Positions 7,866-16,600 of a DNA stretch of 41,664 bases are shown here, one piece after another (position 1 is the first letter of the stretch; every line of letters starts with the position of its first letter). The notes below the pieces were generated by a model. The model did no database searches, had not been told where the DNA came from, and saw nothing but the letters and a program-made list of their open reading frames with translations. The position numbers were made by a program, and so were the translations under genes. Origin of the DNA: an uncultured Flavobacteriales bacterium (GTDB lineage Bacteria; Bacteroidota; Bacteroidia; Flavobacteriales_E; Vicingaceae); assembly GCA_937901255.1 (NCBI GenBank), contig CALCHN010000022.1, positions 1-41,664 on the forward strand, written 5' to 3'.

Positions 7866-8252
7866 TTATTGCTCGCTTTTTTTAATCACATTTAAGAGCA
7901 TTAAAACCTCTACAATTAGGTATAAAAAAAAGACTATAAAAAAACTTACTACTAGTGTTTTTAAATTATCTGGTTTTTTTGAAATATGAGGGTATAAATA
8001 AAAAACGCTTAGTGCCATTTTAATAAGTACAGACCCTAAATAGACAAACCCTGTATAAACAGGAATTTTTTTATGCAACAACAATAAAGAGTTTACAATT
8101 GCAAAGGTGATGATGAAAAGAAAAATATGTGTTTTTTCTACAAACACACTTAGGTCTGGAACAGCCATCCATTTTGTAATTATAGCATCGTGTGCTGCAA
8201 ATAACAATAAAGAAAAACCTAAGAAGTATAAATTAATTTTCAGCTGATTCAT
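7866..8252 (-). CDS. Four-helix membrane protein, DUF6168-like
   Basis: This 128-residue protein has four predicted membrane helices (about residues 7-24, 40-59, 66-87 and 101-122) and a basic C-terminus. From its size, topology and place directly upstream of atpB I recognise it as the DUF6168 type found in Flavobacteriales; the function is unknown. Its start overlaps the end of the AtpZ-like gene by 20 bp. Position suggests a role like AtpI, as an assembly or ion-uptake helper for the ATPase, but the sequence alone does not show that. Confidence 0.75.
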   Translation of the reverse strand: MNQLKINLYFLGFSLLLFAAHDAIITKWMAVPDLSVFVEKTHIFLFIITFAIVNSLLLLHKKIPVYTGFVYLGSVLIKMALSVFYLYPHISKKPDNLKTLVVSFFIVFFLYLIVEVLMLLNVIKKSEQ

Positions 8253-8487
8253 CGTCTTTTCCTGTTTTTATAACTTCTTTAATAATAAGATATAAAGCTG
8301 CAGCTATTGATATTAATGCTAATACTAATGTAAAATAGGGTTTAGAGGTTTTGTATTTTTCATCAAGTAGATGTCCTGCCCAACTTCCTAAACCTATAAT
8401 TGCTCCCATCTGGATAGCAATACCAGAGAACTTTAAATAGGTATTATACTGCTGCCGCTTCTTGGAGGGCTTCTTTTTTGGCTCCAT
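8233..8487 (-). CDS. AtpZ/AtpI-like ATPase-associated membrane protein
   Basis: This 84-residue protein has a lysine-rich N-terminus, then two membrane helices (about residues 18-42 and 51-70) with the AtpZ-type segment GAIIGLGSWAGHLLDEKY between glycine-rich helix and loop. AtpZ/AtpI proteins help assemble the c-ring or supply magnesium to the ATP synthase. The ATG at 8487 lies 44 bp inside the end of the bactofilin gene in another frame, an unusually long overlap. No later Met would keep the first helix whole, so I keep this start. The end overlaps the next gene by 20 bp. Confidence 0.82.
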   Translation of the reverse strand: MEPKKKPSKKRQQYNTYLKFSGIAIQMGAIIGLGSWAGHLLDEKYKTSKPYFTLVLALISIAAALYLIIKEVIKTGKDDESAEN

Positions 8488-8869
8488 TTAGTTGAGTATT
8501 GTTTCCATTGCCCATATTACAAGTTCCTGAGAAATTTGCTCCTGGTTCAATAGAAAGCTTTTTGGTATTGATTTCGCCAACTATATTTGATGTAGATTTT
8601 AATTGTAATAATTCTTCAACATATATTTTTGCATTGATGCTTCCAGAAACATCGGCATTTTTACATTTTACTTCTCCCTCTATTACTCCGGAATTACCAA
8701 CAACCAATTTTCCTTGAGAAACTAGCGTTCCATTTAAAGCACCATCAATTCTAATATCTCCTGAGCAAGTAATATTTCCTGTAATTTCCGTTCCTTTCTG
8801 AATAATATTAATTTCTGGACTAGTTATTTCCTGTGTTTTTGCCATCTTATTTGAGTTTTTGGTAAACAT
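8444..8869 (-). CDS. Bactofilin (polymer-forming cytoskeletal protein)
   Basis: Bactofilins form stable nucleotide-free filaments through a right-handed beta-helix. This 141-residue protein has the typical core from about residue 24 to 115: GTEITGNITCSGDIRIDGALNGTLVSQGKLVVGNSGVIEGEVKCKNADVSGSI with regular hydrophobic/glycine spacing, and short non-conserved ends. Two starts are possible, ATG at 8869 or ATG at 8845 (MAKTQE); the promoter at 8902-8931 allows both. It precedes AtpZ, DUF6168 and the atp operon on one strand, and the SprE/PorW-like gene lies just upstream. Confidence 0.92.
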   Translation of the reverse strand: MFTKNSNKMAKTQEITSPEINIIQKGTEITGNITCSGDIRIDGALNGTLVSQGKLVVGNSGVIEGEVKCKNADVSGSINAKIYVEELLQLKSTSNIVGEINTKKLSIEPGANFSGTCNMGNGNNTQLNGAKKEALQEAAAV

Positions 8870-8901
8870 TATTTACGTTAATAAATTAAGTTTTCAGCAG
8901 A

Positions 8902-8931
8902 CAAAGGTAGTTTTTTATTTTTTACCTTCAA
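8902..8931 (-). promoter_or_regulatory. Promoter of the bactofilin-AtpZ-DUF6168 operon
   Basis: TTG (complement of 8929-8931) and TACCTTTG (complement of 8902-8909) with a 19-bp spacer fully match the TTG/TAnnTTTG consensus. The -7 box is 32 bp upstream of the first bactofilin ATG. Confidence 0.75.
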
Positions 8932-8976
8932 CCATCTTTGTATTTGTGAGCTAAAACGTGGCTAAAATTAGCACAT

Positions 8977-11556
8977 TTATTTTACGCTCACATCAAAATT
9001 CTTGTTAAAGAAGGTTAAATAATAAGGTATGTCTTTGTCCTTATAAAACAAGTTAAAGTTATCGCTTGAAATAATAAATGTTGGGTATTCTTTAGCATTT
9101 AAGTCTTGTAATGATGTTTTATTTAGGATTAATGCTTTGTAATAATTAATCACTTTTTCATATCCTTTAATTGGTTTTATAATTATAATTTGACTTTTCG
9201 CATCCAAGAAGATACTTTTTACGGGTTCAAAAGTAAGGTCGCTAAAGTTATTTCTATTAAAATCTACTACCTTATTTTTATAATTATTAAGTTGCTTATC
9301 GGTATTTGGAACTACAATTACAATCATAAATTCTGTATCGAAAACATGTTTGTAAGGCACTTCTTTTTCTACTTCTACATCAACTTTAATTCCTTCTTTC
9401 ATCAATTTAAGAATTTTAACCGCTTCTGGTTTCGATTCAGATTCAGGATGGTTTTCAATAAATGTTTCCAGCGCTACTTTAAAAGTATCTCTCGGCATGG
9501 TATGTCCTATAGATAATGCTGCCAAAAAATCAAACTTATCTTGAATATGATTTTCTGCAAAAATAGTATTTGCCCTATCGCACCGCATAATAACTTTATC
9601 AAAATGTCTGTCTTTAAAAAGCTCGTAAACAATAGAATAATAATTATCCACTCTTCGTCTGTTTTCTCTAGTTACCTGATTATAGGTTGGGTCTAAAATT
9701 ATTTTAGCATATTCACTTTCTGGATAATTTCTGAGTACTAAATTCTTGTACTTCTCTTCCATTTCATCATCTTTAATGAGCAAACTAATTCTATAAAGGT
9801 TAAACCAAGATGGAAGCACATAGCTTGAAGTATCATAATCTACTATTAACCTTTCAAAAGATTTTATGGAATGTGGGTAATCTTGAAAATCTTCTTTATA
9901 AATATTGCCTAAGGCAAAAAGTGCTTCAATAATTTTATTATGAGAGGCTTTCATTTTAGTTTCTGTAAGAGGCAAAAACTGCATGTAATATTCAGGAGTA
10001 GTTTTTTCATTAATTTTAGTTCCACTAGTATCGGTTTTTGAAGTATCATTTTCGTTTGCTAAGGATTCCTCATCTGGTATTAAGCTTTCTTTATTAGTTC
10101 TTCTCCAATTATCTTCTAATTTTCTATCCCCCCATTTTTTTCTAAAATCTGAAAAACCAAAACCCATAGTATTTTGATTATAGAAATACCATTCGCCTTT
10201 GTTTGTTCCACCACCGGGAGCTGTGTTCTCCATAAAATCAACACCTGTATTGTTTTCTGCTAATTCTTTTTCTCGCTCTTCTTTTTCTGCCTTGGCAATT
10301 AACTCATCAATAACCTTTGTTCTAAACTCTACATCCGTTGCCATGCGTTGCAAACTATCTTGTTCCTGAACAATAACAATGTTGTCTGCTAATTTTTTCA
10401 ATGCTTTGGTTCGCATTTCAATTTTTTCGTAATCTTTATATTCTTTGGGCAATACAGTTAAACAACTATCATAATAATTATAAGACTTTAAGTACTTAGG
10501 AATATCATAAAAATATTGCCCCAACCTTAAATAAGTTATTGCTTTTTGTTTTGTATTTGTGGTGCTATATGCAGCAGATTTTGTAAGATAATCTATCGCT
10601 AACGAATCTCTTTCTTCTTTAAAAGCAATATCTGCCAATGCATAATAAATCTGATCTTTATAGTCTTCATTCTTTTTATCTTTTAGCATTTTTCTAAGCA
10701 TTTTCTTAATGTTATCCTGCCCTTCTCCTTCTGTATCGAAAGCTAAAGCTCTGCTTATTTTTGCATTAAAAAGCATTTCGTATTCAGGCTTCAATTTTAT
10801 TACTTTACTAAAATAATTAGATGCTTGTTCAAACTCTTTTTGTTTTAGCCAAAGCTGAGCCAACACATAATTAAACCTTATCTTGTTGTGTTTTTTCCTG
10901 GTGGTTTCCAATGCTTTTTCAAGATGTTTTATAGCTTCTTCTCTGTTGTTCACACGAATATAATAATCGGCAAAAACAGCATTAAACACACTGCTAAATT
11001 GTTTAGGAACACTTTTCTTTTCTTCTAATTTTTTCAGAATAGCTTCGGCTTTATTCAGTTCTTTTAATTCCAAATGAGTTCTTGCCAACCAAATTTGAGC
11101 TTCGTAGCCAGGTGGTTTTTTGTTGTAAGCTTTCGCTAGATATTCAAAAACTTCTTGAGCAATATAAAATTCTTGTTTATAAAACCGAGCTCTTCCCATT
11201 AACATATAACAATCGTCAATCCACCTTACATGTTCTTCATTCCTTAAATAAATGGAGTGCCTATCAATTACATTAGTAGTTTTATCTATCACTCTTTCCA
11301 TGTTAGGAAACATGCTTTTAGATTTTGTTTCATCAGGATAAATAAAAATAGGTATTAACTCAGAAAAATCATCAACATGTTCTTCTTGCAGCTTTTTCAC
11401 ATCTGCCTTCATAATTTCTCGAGCATTAAAATACCCGTTATACCTTGCTGTGGTATTATGATATGCTCTTCTGGTAAAAGTATTTTTCTTTCTTGAACAA
11501 GAAGCAAGCACAAACAGTAGTGCAAATGATATTAATATGACTTTGTTTAACTTCAA
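8977..11556 (-). CDS. Type IX secretion/gliding TPR lipoprotein, SprE/PorW-like
   Basis: SprE (PorW) is a periplasmic-side lipoprotein required for the T9SS and gliding in Bacteroidota. This 859-residue protein has a lipobox with lipid-acceptor C20 (LASC). It then has the family N-terminus with RRAYHNTTARYNGYFNARE, tetratricopeptide helices from about residue 115 to 380, a charged linker, and a second TPR region from about 540 to 720. The start is a TTG at 11556: no ATG precedes the signal sequence, and an in-frame stop lies 39 nt upstream. The three T9SS substrates in this window are plausible clients. It shares a 196-bp divergent spacer with dnaX. Confidence 0.88.
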   Translation of the reverse strand: MKLNKVILISFALLFVLASCSRKKNTFTRRAYHNTTARYNGYFNAREIMKADVKKLQEEHVDDFSELIPIFIYPDETKSKSMFPNMERVIDKTTNVIDRHSIYLRNEEHVRWIDDCYMLMGRARFYKQEFYIAQEVFEYLAKAYNKKPPGYEAQIWLARTHLELKELNKAEAILKKLEEKKSVPKQFSSVFNAVFADYYIRVNNREEAIKHLEKALETTRKKHNKIRFNYVLAQLWLKQKEFEQASNYFSKVIKLKPEYEMLFNAKISRALAFDTEGEGQDNIKKMLRKMLKDKKNEDYKDQIYYALADIAFKEERDSLAIDYLTKSAAYSTTNTKQKAITYLRLGQYFYDIPKYLKSYNYYDSCLTVLPKEYKDYEKIEMRTKALKKLADNIVIVQEQDSLQRMATDVEFRTKVIDELIAKAEKEEREKELAENNTGVDFMENTAPGGGTNKGEWYFYNQNTMGFGFSDFRKKWGDRKLEDNWRRTNKESLIPDEESLANENDTSKTDTSGTKINEKTTPEYYMQFLPLTETKMKASHNKIIEALFALGNIYKEDFQDYPHSIKSFERLIVDYDTSSYVLPSWFNLYRISLLIKDDEMEEKYKNLVLRNYPESEYAKIILDPTYNQVTRENRRRVDNYYSIVYELFKDRHFDKVIMRCDRANTIFAENHIQDKFDFLAALSIGHTMPRDTFKVALETFIENHPESESKPEAVKILKLMKEGIKVDVEVEKEVPYKHVFDTEFMIVIVVPNTDKQLNNYKNKVVDFNRNNFSDLTFEPVKSIFLDAKSQIIIIKPIKGYEKVINYYKALILNKTSLQDLNAKEYPTFIISSDNFNLFYKDKDIPYYLTFFNKNFDVSVK

Positions 11557-11621
11557 AAAATAAATTTTGTGTTGTATAACTACAAAATACAGTGTTTAGT
11601 ATAAAAACATGCGAAGGTACT

Positions 11622-11649
11622 CAAATTTAAATAGTCTGCACAGTTACAA
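11622..11649 (-). promoter_or_regulatory. Promoter of the SprE/PorW-like gene
   Basis: TTG (complement of 11647-11649) and TAAATTTG (complement of 11622-11629) with a 17-bp spacer. The -7 box is 65 bp upstream of the TTG start codon. Confidence 0.6.
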
Positions 11650-11718
11650 AAGTGCAATTTTTTATTTGGAGTTGATAAATATTTCTCAATTCATTTTCAT
11701 TATTGCTTCATTTAAAAG

Positions 11719-11726
11719 TATATTTG
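11719..11726 (+). promoter_or_regulatory. -7 box upstream of dnaX
   Basis: TATATTTG matches TAnnTTTG and ends 26 bp before the dnaX ATG. No TTG lies at the expected 19-bp distance, so the promoter call is partial. Confidence 0.45.
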
Positions 11727-11752
11727 TTACCTCTTAAAAGTAGCATTTATTT

Positions 11753-13519
11753 ATGGAAAATTACATTGTTTCAGCTAGAAAATACAGACCAGTAACTTTT
11801 GATACTGTAGTTGGGCAGCACTCCATTACCTCTACTTTAAAAAATGCTATAAAAACTGCACATTTAGCACAAGCATTTCTTTTTTGCGGACCAAGAGGAG
11901 TAGGAAAAACTACTTGTGCAAGAATTTTAGCAAAAACCATTAACTGTTTTAATATTACTCAAAATATTGAGGCTTGTGATGAGTGTGAATCATGCAAATC
12001 TTTTAATGAAGGACATTCTTTAAACGTGTATGAATTAGATGCTGCATCTAACAACTCTGTTGATGATATTAGAGCTTTAATAGATCAAGTTAGGTTTGCT
12101 CCTCAGCTTGGTACACACAAAGTATATATTATTGACGAGGTACACATGTTATCTCAGGCTGCTTTTAATGCTTTCTTAAAAACATTAGAAGAACCTCCAA
12201 AACATGCTATTTTTATATTAGCTACTACCGAAAAACACAAAATTATCCCAACAATTTTATCTCGTTGTCAGGTTTTTGATTTTAGTAGAATACAAATTGA
12301 AGATATTGCCAACCATTTAGCACAAATTGCCGAGAAAGAAACTATTGAAGCTGAAAAAGAAGGTTTACATATTATCGCTCAAAAGGCAGATGGAGCTTTA
12401 AGAGATGCTCTTTCTATGTTCGACCAAATTGTTAGTTTTTCTGGAAATAAAATAACCTATCAGGATGTTATTGACAACCTTAATATTTTAGATTACGATT
12501 ACTACTTTAAAATTACCGATGCCATTATTACTAACGATATTTCTAATGCACTGTTAATTTTTAATGAAATATTAAATAATGGTTTTGATGGACATAACTT
12601 CATTAACGGATTATCTGAACATTTAAGAAACTTATTGGTTTGCCAAGATAATGCAACGGTTAATTTATTAGAAGTAGGTCCTTCTATTAAAGAAAAGTAC
12701 TTAGAGCAATCTAAAAAAATAAATCTTAACGATTTAATTTCGTTTTTATCCATAACTTCCCAAACAGACACTACTTATAAGAGCAGTAAAAACAAACGGC
12801 TTTTGGTAGAAGTTATGTTAATGCAACTATGCAGTAGAAACTACTCGCAAGACGAAAAAAAAAAGCCCATAATTAAGCTACCTTTTTCTAACAACAAAGA
12901 GCTGATAAAAGCTGTTGAGAAGCATGAGGGTGTTGTTGTTCAACCTAAAAAAGAACAAGCTAAACCAACACCAATAGTTAGTAATGAGCCAACTATTTCC
13001 CTAAGCAAACCTGCCCCTCCAGTAGTTGAAGAAAAAAAAGTGACTTATAGTCAGCAATTAGGTAGTTTTCAATTATCTGGAACCATTTCTATAAAAGAAC
13101 AACTTGCCGACAAAGAAAACTCAGGCAAAAAAGAAGACACCTCAGAAAAACCAACTGAGCCATTTACGGAAGAAGCATTTTTAGCTCAGTGGAAAATTTA
13201 TAAAGATAAACTGATGACTGATGGTCAGATTATGTTTGCTTCAGCTTTTGAAAACGCTCCTGAAATTGAAGGAACACTGATAAAAGTTATTGTAGAAAAC
13301 AAAGCTATAGTGGATGAGTTTACTGCTCAGAAACCTGATATCTTAGACTTTTTTAGAGCTACGCTAAACAATTATAGCATTGATTTTGAATTAACCATTA
13401 ATAAAGACAAAGCCAACAAAAAAGCGTTTACTCCCGAAGAAAAGTTTGAAAAAATGTCGGAGAAAAACCCTGTATTAAAACTATTAAGAGACAGGTTGGA
13501 TTTAGAAGTTGGGTATTAA
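11753..13519 (+). CDS. dnaX: DNA polymerase III subunit tau (and possibly gamma)
   Basis: Clamp-loader ATPase of the replicative polymerase. The 588-residue protein has a Walker A loop GPRGVGKT (46-53), zinc ligands C65, C75, C78 and C81, a DEVHML Walker B segment (about 128-133), and sensor 1 with the SRC motif (170-172). Domain III follows to about residue 365, then a Lys/Glu/Pro-rich linker and a tau-type C-terminal domain from about 465. The linker begins at a run of ten A (12855-12864, codons 368-371). Slippage there by one base either way meets a stop within four codons, giving a product of about 373 residues made of domains I-III, that is, a gamma subunit. Confidence 0.97.
   Translation: MENYIVSARKYRPVTFDTVVGQHSITSTLKNAIKTAHLAQAFLFCGPRGVGKTTCARILAKTINCFNITQNIEACDECESCKSFNEGHSLNVYELDAASNNSVDDIRALIDQVRFAPQLGTHKVYIIDEVHMLSQAAFNAFLKTLEEPPKHAIFILATTEKHKIIPTILSRCQVFDFSRIQIEDIANHLAQIAEKETIEAEKEGLHIIAQKADGALRDALSMFDQIVSFSGNKITYQDVIDNLNILDYDYYFKITDAIITNDISNALLIFNEILNNGFDGHNFINGLSEHLRNLLVCQDNATVNLLEVGPSIKEKYLEQSKKINLNDLISFLSITSQTDTTYKSSKNKRLLVEVMLMQLCSRNYSQDEKKKPIIKLPFSNNKELIKAVEKHEGVVVQPKKEQAKPTPIVSNEPTISLSKPAPPVVEEKKVTYSQQLGSFQLSGTISIKEQLADKENSGKKEDTSEKPTEPFTEEAFLAQWKIYKDKLMTDGQIMFASAFENAPEIEGTLIKVIVENKAIVDEFTAQKPDILDFFRATLNNYSIDFELTINKDKANKKAFTPEEKFEKMSEKNPVLKLLRDRLDLEVGY
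12855..12876 (+). promoter_or_regulatory. Candidate slippage site for gamma synthesis in dnaX
   Basis: Ten A residues (12855-12864) read GAA AAA AAA AAG in frame. A -1 shift reaches TAA at 12874-12876, and a +1 shift reaches TAA at 12870-12872. The site falls at the boundary of domain III and the linker, where gamma ends in other bacteria. In E. coli gamma arises by -1 frameshifting and in Thermus by transcriptional slippage at a comparable A-run. Use here is inferred. Confidence 0.6.
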
Positions 13520-13585
13520 AATTTGCCAACCGATAAAATATTATTACCAAGCATCCTTACAAACAACCCCAAGGATAAAAGAGAA

Positions 13586-13615
13586 TTGTTTTTTTATTTT
13601 TCTTTATTACATTTA
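13586..13615 (+). promoter_or_regulatory. Promoter of the SBBP-repeat gene
   Basis: TTG at 13586-13588 and TACATTTA at 13608-13615 are separated by 19 bp. The -7 box differs from TAnnTTTG only in its last base. It lies 28 bp upstream of the ATG at 13644. Confidence 0.55.
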
Positions 13616-13643
13616 CAACTTAAACCATTAATATTAAGCTATT

Positions 13644-16600
13644 ATGAAAAAAACATACTTCTTTAAAGTAATACTATTAACTATTATGCTACTCACACAA
13701 ATCAGTTTTACAGTTTACGCACAAAATGTTTCAACAGATCAACTGTTAGCAAACAACAATGCCCCAACAGCCGAACAACAGCAATTATTGAATAACAATA
13801 AGAGCAAAGTTAGTTTTACAGAAAACAAAGGACAAGTAAAAGATCAAAACTGGCAGCCCCGTCCTGATGTATTGTATAGTGGAGAAACACAAGGTATGGT
13901 ATTTCATATTCGAAACAATGGGATTAGCTACCAATTACTAAAAGAAGAAAAATCTGCTACACCTGTAAAAAAAGAAGAACATAGAACAAGCGATTTTAAT
14001 GAAATAGAGGAAAAAACATACAGCACATACCGTGTGGACATCAACTGGTTAAACGCCAATAGTAATTACAGCACAGAAAAAGGAAAGGCTTTACCTGGCT
14101 ACAACAATTATTACAATGTTCCTGATGGTACAGAACCAGCTTTACATGTAAAAAACTACGAAAATGTTACCCTTAAAAATGTATGGAATGGGGTAGATTT
14201 ACATTATTTTGAAAAAGACGGCATATTAGAAAGTGACTGGCTCATGCAAAAAGCTGAAAACTACAAAAACATAAAATTTGAAGTAAAAGGAGCAACATTA
14301 TCTACAGATAAAGAAGGATATTTAATTATGAAAACTCCTTTTGGAGAAATTCGTGAAGGCAAATTAAAAGTTTATCAGGAAGAAAAAGAACTAGCTGCTA
14401 ATTGGGTAATTCAAGGTAATGAAGTGAGTTTTAACATTGAAAACTACAACAAAAATTTACCCTTACGTATAGACCCTCCTACCTTAGTTTGGGGAACATA
14501 TTATGGGGGAACTCATGATTGGGACTACGGTCAGTATTGTTCTACAGATGGTAATGGGAATGTATATTTAGCAGGAAAAACACAGTCCACTACAAATATA
14601 GCCACAGTAGGAGCACATCAAACAACCTCCGGGGTAGCTGTGGATGCATTTTTAGTCCAATTTAATTCGTCAGGTGTAAGACAATGGGGCACCTATTACG
14701 GAGGTAGTAATTCTCAGGATGGATTTTCTTGTGCAGCAGATGGTAATGGAAATGTATATCTGTCAGGATACACCCAGTCCACAACGAACATCGCCACAGC
14801 AGGAGCATATCAAACAGTTCACGCAGGAGGGACTTATGACGCTTATTTAGTGAAATTTGATATCAACGGTGTAAGGCAATGGGGAACTTATTATGGTGGT
14901 GGCGGTACAGAGAACTATTTAACAGTTGCTACTGACGGTAGCGGAAATGTATACCTTGCGGGAGAAACATCCTCTGGAAGTAGTATTGCTACTCCTGGGG
15001 CACATCAGGCTGCTTATAGTGGAAATACCGACCTGTTTTTAGTAAAATTTGACCCAAATGGAGTAAGACAATGGGGGACTTATTATGGAGGAACAAGTGG
15101 TGAATTCTATGGACTCTGTACAACCGATGCCAGTGGGAATGTATATATATCAGGAAGAACTGCTTCTTCAGACTACATCGCCACAACGGGTGCACATCAA
15201 ACAGCACTAACATTCGCAGTAGGAACTTCTTACGATGCTTTTCTAGTAAAATTTAATGCCAGCGGTGTACGACAATGGGGAACCTATTATGGAGGAAATG
15301 GTATTGATTTTGGTCGGTCTTGTGCCACAGATGGCAACGGGAATGTGTACCTTTCGGGAGAAACAGCCTCGACAAACAACATCGCCACTGCAGGAGCACA
15401 TCAAACAGTTTTCGCAGGAGGGACTTATGATGGGTATTTAGTCCAATTCAATTCCTCTGGAGTAAGACAATGGGGAACCTACTATGGAGGAACTGGTAAT
15501 GACTATAGTGGATACTGTGCAACCGATGCTAGTGGGAATGTATCTCTGGCAGGTGGAACATGGTCAAATGCTGGAATATCCACTCCTGGATCTCACCAAA
15601 CGACTAGGGGAGGAAATGCAGATGCCTATTTAGTTCAATTTAATTCGTCAGGTATAAGACAATGGGGTACTTATTATGGAGGAAGTAGCACAGAAGATGT
15701 AGTTTCATGTTCTATAGACGGTAGTGGAAATATATATGTTGCAGGAACAACATCCTCCACAGTTAACATTGCCACTAACGGTTCACATCAGGCAAATTAT
15801 GGAGGAGGAATTAGGGATGCATTTCTAGGAAAATTTCAAGGAATTCCTTGCCCTGCACAACCAAGTGCTATTACAGGAAACACAACATTATGTGCAGGTG
15901 CTATTGAAACCTATAGCGTAACCAATGATGTAAATGCAACAAGCTACACATGGACATTACCATCTGGTTGGAGTGGCACTTCTACTACCAACAGTATTAC
16001 TGCTACGGCAGGCACAAGCGGAGGAACTATCACCGTTACTGCTAATAATGCTTGTGGTAGTTCTACTACTCAAACATTAACTATTACAGTAAATGATGTT
16101 CCTGTACAACCTAATACTATTACAGGAAATACCACTTTATGTGAAGGCACTATTGAAACCTATAGTGTAACCAATGATGCTGCTGCAACAAGCTACACAT
16201 GGACATTGCCTTCTGGTTGGAGTGGCACTTCTACTACCAACAGTATTACTGCTACGACAGGCACAAGTGGTGGTTCGATAACGGTTACTGCTAATAATGC
16301 TTGTGGTAGTTCTACTACGCAAACATTAACGGTTACGGTTAATCCATTGCCTACTGTGGTAGCTACTGGTACGGCTACTATTTGCGATGGCGATGCCACT
16401 ACACTTACTGCTACTGGGGCTTCTTCTTATGCTTGGGATAATGGGGCTGGAACTGGTGCTTCGGTGTCTGTTTCGCCTACTTCAACTACTACTTATACCG
16501 TTACTGGTACTGATGCTAATAGTTGTAGTAATACCGATCAGGTTACTGTTACTGTAAATCCGCTGCCTACTGTGGTAGCTACTGGTACTGCTACTATCTG

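Noticed and set aside
9190..9516. Open frame of 108 codons opposite the SprE/PorW-like gene
   Set aside because: It is low-complexity Phe/Ile-rich sequence created by the complement of Lys/Glu-rich codons, with no start context or family match.
16137..16399. Minus-strand open frames across the PKD-like repeats
   Set aside because: They are shadows of the Thr/Ala/Ser-rich repeat codons, duplicate with the repeats, and show no signal or motif.
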